From the NCBI GenBank assembly GCA_015501055.1, contig JADNYV010000188.1, positions 1-64,000 on the forward strand: 64,000 bases of DNA, in the 5' to 3' direction. Of the stretch, positions 56,744-64,000 are shown piece by piece. This stretch comes from Mucidula mucida. Taxonomy: Eukaryota; Basidiomycota; Agaricomycetes; Agaricales; Physalacriaceae. Each line of letters begins with the position of its first letter. The first letter of the stretch is position 1. Position numbers and translations under genes: made by a program. A model generated the notes under the pieces. The model worked only from the letters and a program-made list of their open reading frames with translations. It was not told the DNA's origin and did not search any database.

Positions 56744-57805
56744 GGTGCGATGGGCAGAATGTGTGAAGAAAGTGAGCTACCTTTCCGTCCGCTTTATACT
56801 CGCCTCCTCCTTCTGACTCGAGCCAGAGCATGTGGGAATGGTAACGTTGTATGAAAGGCGCGCCCTGGCCGTACGATGTACACGTACGCAGATGCGTATC
56901 AAAACCACTTTCGAGAAGGCCTATTTTGGGGCGGGACGAGGAAGAGTGCATCGGCACCGTTAGTGTTATGCCTTTCTGAGCACTATTCCGGTCAGAAGAA
57001 ATGGATCAACGCGTGGACAAGGAGTGCCGAGTAATCCCTGTCGAATCTGGGCATGATAATCGGCGGTCGAGTCATCCAGACTTGAAGCGACGAGCTTTCT
57101 ATCAAACATCCATGAGTTCAAAGCGACTGCCAAGTTTCTCGTCAGTGCAGACATGGACCGCTACTTCAAGCACTCACGCGTCTGTGCACAAGATACTTGA
57201 CAATCATCTGTCTAGTAGAATCAGTGATTTTGGGGTGGTGCCTTGTTCGTGATTGGAGGGCGCGGCAGCATGTGGACGCGTCGGTCCCGTACGCTCTGTG
57301 AAGAGATGCATATCAGTCGACTGCACACCTCGGTTTGCCATTCTAGGGTTGGCCGCCGCATTCATCAAACTATGACTCGGTGAGCGACTGGAAGGAGAAT
57401 TATGCCGGAATTGCCTGCCAGCGTGCGGAGAAGTTGGTACAATACTGGTACAATACCGAGTACACATTAAGCCAACGACGTTGCACGTCGACTAAACCTC
57501 ATTTCAACGACATGACGGTCAGAAGGACATGTAACCCTAACCCAGGACTTCAAATTGCGCTTGAAGTCGCTAGTCCCTTCAGCGTTGTCGAGAAGCTCTG
57601 CAGCCTAGAAACAGCGAGAGGCTGTCAGGTGGGGTATTTACTGAAGGGAAGAAACCTAGTCGATGGATTCCATTCGATACCGAGTCCAAGTGTGACGGAG
57701 ACAAGTTTGTCAAGCGCAAACTGAAGCAAGCCACACTACTACCTTGCAACTTCCACATACGGGATGGAGACATTCCCCTTCGATGGCAAGGATGTAGCTG
57801 TCGCA
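56744..57805. other. Intergenic, nothing recognised
   Basis: Only short scattered frames, no domain or repeat recognised. Confidence 0.45.
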
Positions 57806-57930
57806 CCTAACTACCTTAGCAATCACGAAGCCATTAAGAGGATCAGTAAATCGATGATCAGTCATCAAGTACAAAAGGTCATTGCGGTGACGCCACCAGC
57901 AATGAGAGCTAGCGAGATATTCGCTGCCAG
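57806..57930 (-). pseudogene. SDR 5' remnant (exon 1 end, intron, exon 2 start)
   Basis: On the minus strand, GCTGGTGGCGTCACCGCAATG corresponds to the glycine motif codons of SDR exon 1, and CTGATCCTCTTAATGGCTTC to the intron end and GFAIAK start as in SDR-3 (CTGATCCTCGCAGTGGCCTC). The splice acceptor has been lost. No other part of the gene is evident. Confidence 0.65.
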
Positions 57931-58321
57931 AGACGCATTGCATGGTACTACTAGGAGCCTCCGGGGTCGTCGTCTTCATTTGATTTAGATTTGCATTGAG
58001 AAGAAATAGGCCTACCACAACGAATAGGATGCAGACTGTCAATCGAGTCCCTACTTTCAGCATTAGCACTATCTGCATGACTAAGAATAGGTTACTGATT
58101 CCTCGGCTGAATGTCAGACAAATGAAACCTCCCTCCTTTCAACGACTTCAGTCGTTCGAGACATTCAACCAATAGTAAGACTTCCGCGCAGTGACTGATC
58201 ATCAACGATGGGTTAACAGGGCACGCTCACTAAGGCAATGAATTGTCATCCTATTTGTGATCTGTTTCCGCCCGTATAATACCTAGACTCGAGGACTAGG
58301 CTGCAAAAAGCATCTTTCCCC

Positions 58322-59444
58322 ATGTCTCCACTCCATATCTCTAATATCATGTCTCTCACCGACCAAATCGCTCTTGTCACCGGTGGCGGCACTGGGATGT
58401 GCGTTCATCCTCCCTTACCAGAAATGTCTTACTGATCCTCGCAGTGGCCTCATGATTGCGAAGGGCTTTGCCGCCAATGGGGCAAAAGTATACATCACTG
58501 GCCGCCGCGAGGAAACTCTGCGCGCGGCGGCTGCATCGTTGCCGGAGAAGGAGGGCATCCTGATTCCGTATGTGACATTCCCGCTACAATACAATCAGTC
58601 TAACACGAGCGACTAGATTGCGAATGGACGTGACTGACCAAGCCAGCATTGACGAAGCCGCCAAGTACATCGAGACCACCGATGGGCGACTCGACATCCT
58701 TGTCAACAAGTAGGTACATCTTCAGCGTAGCGCAACTCCAGCTCACACTCTCTGTAGTGCGGGAGTAAGCGACCCGCTTCCCTCGACGTATCCGGACTTT
58801 ACCAAGAAGAAAGTAGAGGACTACGTAGCAGGAAAGGACGGTTTCGAGCACGAGACATTCGAAGGCTGGAAAGATGTCTTTAGCATCAACACGTTCGCTG
58901 CATTCTTCATGGTTCGCGCCTTCTCCACACTTCTCGTCAAAGGCGCGGAAGCCCGGAAGAGCACTGCGTGTGTGATTAACGTTGGGTCCGTCTCAGCACT
59001 GGTTAGGGCTTGGCTACCGGTCCTCAGCGTAACGAGAATTGTGCTTCTCATGAGTATCATGTCTGACGCACCTCTTATTGCAGCTAGCCTACGGAGCCTC
59101 AAAGCTTGCTCTAGACAAAGTTTCTGTCGGGCTTGCTACGGATTTTATGCGCCGCAAAATTCCTATCCGAGTGAATGTCATCCACCCTGGTATCTTCCCT
59201 TCGGTCATGGTTCCTGATGGCAGTCTCGATAAAATGGACACCCCGCTTCCAGGGCTCATTGCTCCGACACCACTTGAACGAGCCGGGACGTGAGTAGTAC
59301 TTCTATGTTTGTCGTAATCAGTCTCCTTACCGCGTGCGCAGAGAAGCGGAGATGGTTATGACCGCCATGTATTTGGCGACGTGTACGTACGCGATAGGCG
59401 TATCCATCTCGGTCGATGGAGGGGTTGCTCTTGTTAATCCTTAA
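58322..59444 (+). CDS. Short-chain dehydrogenase/reductase, copy SDR-3
   Basis: Same six-exon plan as SDR-2. Start MSPLHISNIMSLTDQIALVT at 58322, glycine motif TGGGTGIG split by a GTGCGT...CGCAG intron, then LMIAKGFAANGAKVYITGRR, DVTDQASIDEAAK, NNAGVSDPLPST, catalytic Ser in INVGSVSAL, YGASKLALDKV, IPIRVNVIHPGIFPSVM, ending DGGVALVNP at 59444. No frame break seen. It differs from SDR-2/4 at many positions, so it separated earlier; for example it has KKVEDYVAGKDG where SDR-2 has RKFENFSTGKDA. A TATAATA lies at about 58275. It stands tail to tail with SDR-4. Confidence 0.88.
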
Positions 59445-59754
59445 AAAAGCATCATCATAGTCACTGTAGTAGCGCAGATTGTAACATATAGAACAACAGG
59501 TTCAAAAACTGAGGTCCACGAACTCGTGGAGACGTCCGTCGCTGGCCTTGGTACTCCTTGCACACGAGCTTTCGAATGAAGTCGTCCTAGCCCCAGAACT
59601 ACGTAGTTGATAGCGAAGACGCAGCAGTGCACGGAGCGTGCGAATTCCAGTCGGCTCTCACCCACGAACACGTGCCCGAGTTTACATCTTGCCCACTTCC
59701 ACCATCGTGGCTGCCTTGAGACATCTGTAGCTTTCCCGAGGACTCTCTTCACCG

Positions 59755-59980
59755 ATATTCGAGGTGTGAACTTTCCTCATAAACTCTACAACCACATCGA
59801 CCAAATTTTGGAAATTGTGGATGATTCGCTTCCTGTGGTAAATTCTCTCTAGTCCGTCAGCCTCGTCGCGTACATCATGGGCGACGAGCTGACCAATCTG
59901 GAGCCATGGAGGAGTTGATGGTGCAATTCCGGTTAACACCTTCGAAAGATCCTTCGAAAGTGGATGATATTATTCGCACC
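59755..59980 (+). pseudogene. F-box gene remnant (C-terminal part)
   Basis: GACGAGCTGACCAATCTGGAGCC encodes DELTNLEP as in the F-box copies (GEDLTNLEPW), followed by a shifted LMVQFRLTPSKDPSKVDD that parallels LTVQFWVTPFKGPGERQNDG. Stops and gaps interrupt it. It lies between SDR-3 and SDR-4. Confidence 0.75.
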
Positions 59981-60035
59981 TCGTGCTATAGCAGCGTTTT
60001 TCATTGTTCTGTCTAAGATTCGCGCTGCTACTTTA

Positions 60036-61173
60036 TCAAGGGTTCACCAGGCCAAGTCCTCCATCGACGGCGATGGATGCACCAGTAGCATACGTACACG
60101 CGGCCAGGTACATCGCAGTCATAACCATCTCTGCCTCTCTGTCGAAAGTAACGCATTAGCCGACTTCCTTATAACAATGACAAGTCCTGCTTACGTTCCA
60201 GCCCGACCAAGTGGGGTTGGGGCAATGAAGCCTGGGAGTGGGGTCTCCATCTTCTGTAGGCTATCCGCTGGGACCATAGCAGAGGGGAAGACACCGGGGT
60301 GGATGACGTTGACGCGAATGGGGATCTTGCGACGGGCGAAATCCGTGGCGAGTCCTACGGAGACTTTCTCGAGTGCAGTCTTCGAGGCTCCGTACGCCAA
60401 CTACAGTGCGGATGCTTTGAGTATGAAGTAGGGAGAGGGAATGATTCGTACGCTGAGGACGGGAACCCAAGACCTAACGGACGCTGCCACGGATCCAATG
60501 TTGATCACAGAGGCGGTACTGTTACGTGCTTCCGCGCCCTTGACAAGGAGGTCGGAGAAGGCGCGAACCATGAAGAACGGCGCAGACGTGTTAATGTCGA
60601 AGACATCATTCCAGCCTTTGAATGTCTCGTGCTCGAGAGCGTCCTTGCCGGCGCTGAAGTTTTCGAACTTCTTCTTGCCAAAGTCGGGATATGTTAAGGG
60701 CAATGGGTCGCTTACACCCGCACTACGGAAGCTGTGTGATATGGTTTCAAAGTGAAGAGCTAGTATACTTACTTGTTGACGAGTATGTCAAGTCGGCCAC
60801 CGGTGGTCTGGATGTACTTGGCAGCTTTGTCGATGCTGGCTTGGTCGGTTACATCCATCGACAATCTGCACGCATGTTTTAGTGTTGCTGGAGTATTGTT
60901 GTGAAGTGTACACGTACGGAATCAAGACGCCTTCATTCGCAGGCAGCGATGCTGCAGCCGCGCGTAAAGTTTCTTCACGGCGGCCAGTGATGTAGACTTT
61001 GGCACCATTGGCAGCAAAGCCTTTGGCAATGGCGAAGCCACTATGGAAGCTCAGAAACGTGCGAATGGTTACGACCAGCGAAACTTCACTCACATTCCGG
61101 TCCCCCCACCGGTGACGAGGGCCACTTGGCCGGTAAGAGACATGATGTTAGAGATGTTGAGTTGGGCGGCCAT
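60036..61173 (-). CDS. Short-chain dehydrogenase/reductase, copy SDR-4
   Basis: Start ATG at 61173 (MAAQLNISNIMSLTG), stop at 60036. Exon plan, splice sites and motifs are those of SDR-2: TGGGTGIG, TGRREETLRAAAAS, NNAG across intron 3, INIGSVAAS, YGASKTALEKV, VDGGLGLVNP. Amino-acid differences from SDR-2 are few (for example KKKFENFSAGKDA for KRKFENFSTGKDA and NDVFDIN for TDVFDIN). The 5' flank and first exon are almost base-for-base the same. The frame is open throughout. Cytosolic oxidoreductase of unknown substrate. Confidence 0.9.
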
Positions 61174-61208
61174 TGCGTGGATGATTTCTGTTGGCGTTCA
61201 AATCCTGG

Positions 61209-61215
61209 TTTTATA
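61209..61215 (-). promoter_or_regulatory. TATA box of SDR-4
   Basis: TATAAAA on the minus strand, 36 bp before the ATG, as in SDR-2. Confidence 0.6.
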
Positions 61216-62209
61216 CTCGAGAAATAGCAGACCCACCACGGCACCGTTACTTGGCGCCTTCATGTTAGTGAGCCTTCGTGGAAGATCGGGTGATGAATCA
61301 TTGATACAGGAGAAAATCGCGCTGAGCGTCTGTTCAGAGTTATTTTGGGCGCAGTTTGTCATCGAGCCTCTGGGAAAATCTTAGCAATGCTGGAGATGCC
61401 CCACTCATTCTGCGACGACCGTGATAGTTTCAACGATGCGCTCATAATTTGCGGGCACCTATTCGAGTAAATAGCGAAACTAATTTGTAGCACGATCAGG
61501 CCAACACAGATCAAAAGATCTTACCTTCTGAGCAGCATCCAAGATTGAAACTCGGCCCACTCAAAACATGCAGAGAGTTTCTATGACAGCGACAGCGACG
61601 TAGCTTTGTTCCTTCACACACGTAGTCAGACCTGGCAATAGTATCCAAGGCTAACTTCAAAGCACGCCGAGTATCTAGATACCGAGGCTCGTTAGGGTTC
61701 GGGAGGCTCTGGAAATCTGTGAACACGTTTCTCGTTAGCCTTTGAGGCTGCTTACTTTCGCTGGTCCTCCGCTTATACCTGGGTATTGGCGCGCGCGCAG
61801 TACGAGATATCCCACTTTGAGGGAGGCAATTCTGTCTGACGCTTAGAGGTCTGAGGCCAGAGCAACGACATTACACAGCATTCATAGATGGGCTTCTGCA
61901 TATGGGTCGAAGGAAATCCGTTGTTGAATGACAAGAGGAGGAAGGCGGGGAGATCTCGACCATCGCGACAAGAAAGTCTTCACGAATCCAAACTCACGTC
62001 GTAGCGACTATATTCACAGCGCTCGTCAACGTGTTCGTATAGTTGTGAGTCATGATCAGAACGTACGAAACCTTTCGGGGCACGGCCCGGGGTTCACACG
62101 TGTCCCTTCCCTCCAAGGCGTCTACTATTCCTACCCACACCACCGTCTTTGAAGGCTCTCGTCCGCGGAGAAAATAAGACTCAGGAACATCTACGCCACA
62201 ATCACGCAC
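61216..62209. other. Shared divergent intergenic region of SDR-4 and F-3
   Basis: Counterpart of 43710-44700 in reverse complement; no gene supported. Confidence 0.6.
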
Positions 62210-63496
62210 ATGGATTTCCCTCAGGAACTCTTCGACTGCATTTTGGAGAATGTAATCGATCACCCCACGCTCGCCAATTGTGCATTAGTCAATAACACTT
62301 GGAGGCGGCACGCTCAAAAGCTTTTGTTTCGGGACTTGTCCGTTCTCACTCTTCTTAAAGGACACTTGCAGGCAGTCCTCCAACTCTCGCCACATATCCG
62401 CCTCGCCATCAAAGAGCTGTCCATATACGACTTAGCAGTGTTCTGGCAGCCCTCGTTCGACCGCGAGCTAGGACTCCTCATTTCATGTGTACCCAATCTT
62501 ACCCACATCTATCTGCAATTCCAGGTAACCGGCTTTAAAAGTCGAAGGGACCTCCCAGACTTTCTTACCGCGACGATGCGCCCGGCGCTTCAGCAGCTGC
62601 AGTCTGTCACCTTCTCCGACGACGATGGACACTTCCCACGAAATGTCATCCACATGTTCAAGGCCTCCGAAGGATCTACAGTTTGCAAAATCGAAATCAG
62701 AGATTGCGAAGGGCTTTTTCTGTCGAGCACCCATCTGCCGTTGGTAATACACTCTCATTGCCCAACGTCACCGAGATCGAGTTCCTCGGAGGGGGTTTGA
62801 AGCGTCGCTCATTCATCCATGGCTATCGCGCCCATTAAACATCTTTCCCCGGCTGCGCACCATGACCTTTGGGGTATCCGATAGTGGGGGTGTGAACGAT
62901 CTGCACCCCAATCTGCTTTCGCCGAACGGACTGCCAGGAGTACGCTGTATCAAAGTTGTGTGGCACGAGTTCGTACCGGATTACCTGAAAACACCAAGAG
63001 GTGAGGCCTCGTTATTCCGCGTTTGTGTTCCCGTAGCTGAACTCTGCCAGTGCCAAACTCTGCTATGGAGGAAGGAATGCCAGTGCTCGCCATTGGTACT
63101 TTCCCCGAAGTGACCCTCGAACATCGCGTTGATGCCTACGATGACATTGCGGTTCTTTGGTGGTGCTGTGTGTTCGGACACCTAGAAACAAGCGTCATCG
63201 AGACCCTCAAGCTCGTCGTGTACACGGCGGGCGAGGATCTGACCAATCTGGAACTATGGGCGAAGCTGGATAGGATGCTCTCGAGCTGGAGATTCCGTTC
63301 GTTGAAAGAGTTGACCGTACAATCTTGGGTGACTCCGTTCAAAGGACCCGGGGAGCGCCAGAATGATGGACGGATGCAGTTGTCGAGACTGGAGTTTCCG
63401 GAGGTGGCAAGGAAAGCGAAGGCGCGGATCTTCATTAATTCGTCGTCAGCGCCAAAGTACTGGTCCGACTGGCACTCTAGAACAAGCATACATTGA
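62210..63496 (+). pseudogene. F-box protein copy F-3, frameshifted in the middle
   Basis: Start at 62210, F-box intact: MDFPQELFDCILENVIDHPT, LANCALVNNTWRRHAQKLL. The frame is good to about 62755. Two single-base losses relative to F-2 follow: CATTGCCCAACG for CATTGCCCCAACG near 62760, and GGAGGGGGTTTG for GGAGGGTGGTTTG near 62800. Their net -2 shift leads to an early stop in SPRSSSSEGV. The C-terminal half after that is still well preserved, including the conserved intron and the final exon (LEFPEVARKAKARIFINSS). A product of about 196 residues with F-box but without most of the leucine-rich part remains possible. Confidence 0.8.
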
Positions 63497-63771
63497 TAGT
63501 AATAGTAAGTAGCGTATTCCTTGTACATTACGTGTGTTCCTGTTTTCTGCCGGAGGACTAGGTTGAAGAAGACCAAGCGATGAGCGATGCGGCTAGCACT
63601 TTTGCTACGTTTATTGAGTAGTGCCTTGTTCTTTAGGTAAATTTCTAAGTTGATAAAATTCCCGGGAAGGATTGTACCCTAGTCTGCTGTCGATTTACTA
63701 CATCTCCCTAACACATGAAATGCTTGCCTACATAGACCCTGCCAATTCCACGCACGAAGCCAATGCACCCA

Positions 63772-64000
63772 TCATGACACAACTGGTTTCATTGTATGTC
63801 GACTCCGCATCCTCACAGCTTTGCCATATTTCCAAAACAAGAAAGGTCTCCAAAGCACAATGAGCATCATCTCCATATTTTGTTCAGGCACTCACGAAGG
63901 GCATCCGATGACGATGGCCAGCACAGCCAAGATCGTATCTCCCTTCCCATATCCCAGCTTCGCATACATCGCTGGCGCGAACAGCGGGAACCCAAATGCG
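63772..64000 (-). CDS. Second MFS transporter, 3' end only (cut by window edge)
   Basis: Exon 64000-63896 reads AFGFPLFAPAMYAKLGYGKG then DTILAVLAIVIGCP, matching the penultimate exon of the MFS gene at 27.6-29.7 kb (GFGFPLFAPAMYAKLGYGKG). A 48-bp intron (63895-63848, GTGAGTG...GGAG) joins in phase to SPFLFWKYGKAVRMRSRH and a stop at 63772. The splice position equals that of the first MFS gene. This is a paralogous DHA1-type transporter, oriented towards the window interior. Confidence 0.85.

Larger units (their letters stand above)
59985..63610 (-). repeat. Right arm of the 3.6-kb inverted duplication
   Basis: Holds SDR-4 (minus) and F-3 (plus); reverse complement of 42335-45945. The match covers coding exons, introns, the shared intergenic region and flanks on both outer sides. 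Confidence 0.85.

Noticed and set aside
57710..58078. Minus-strand frame of 122 codons with a hydrophobic start
   Set aside because: Its middle is a decayed SDR exon 1-2 remnant read in the wrong frame, so the open frame is incidental.

Overview
The window is nuclear DNA from a filamentous basidiomycete, most likely an agaricomycete. Genes are broken by many introns of about 45-60 bp with GT-AG ends, there are no bacterial-style operons, and the gene families are fungal: a Zn2Cys6 regulator with a fungal_trans domain, F-box proteins, a two-LysM secreted protein, PEX19 with a CaaX end, and agaricomycete-type transposons. Exon boundaries were worked out by eye from splice sites and reading-frame phase.

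Left third (1-22.7 kb) is mostly mobile DNA. A decayed minus-strand Ty3/gypsy retrotransposon (1-3713) abuts the 3' end of a plus-strand gypsy element (3714-4489). A dead DDE transposase gene (4555-7213) follows, interrupted by a solo LTR of the same family. Between 7.9 and 15.2 kb lie several multi-exon genes of unknown function, one next to a long acidic/Gly-rich low-complexity tract. From 22.1 down to 17.0 kb runs one very large minus-strand gene. Its exons join in phase into about 1,545 codons: WRKY-GCM1-like zinc finger, MULE-like DDE core, USP/USPL1-like cysteine peptidase, PHD finger. GCGC-rich word arrays flank it.

Middle (23-42 kb): an ABC half-transporter, an MFS drug-type transporter, a short-chain dehydrogenase (SDR-1), an F-box gene (F-1), a 4.67-kb DNA transposon with TIRs, a TA duplication and a Ulp1-like protease joined to a pogo-like DDE transposase (inactivated), a 493-bp MITE with an 8-bp target duplication, and intact PEX19.

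Right third (42-64 kb) is a segmental-duplication field. A divergent SDR/F-box pair occurs at 30.0-33.4, 42.3-45.9 and 60.0-63.6 kb; the last two are about 3.6-kb arms of an inverted repeat. A LysM gene pair (intact at 56.3-56.7 kb, broken at 47.6-48.1 kb) is also inverted about the same centre, and the far right edge repeats the end of the MFS gene in opposite orientation. Extra SDR and F-box scraps lie in between. The spacer carries single-copy genes: an F-box/LRR-like protein and the Zn2Cys6 regulator.

The recognisable cellular genes are transporters, oxidoreductases, ubiquitin-ligase adaptors, peroxisome biogenesis and one secreted LysM protein. No biosynthetic core enzyme is present, so I do not call a metabolite cluster.
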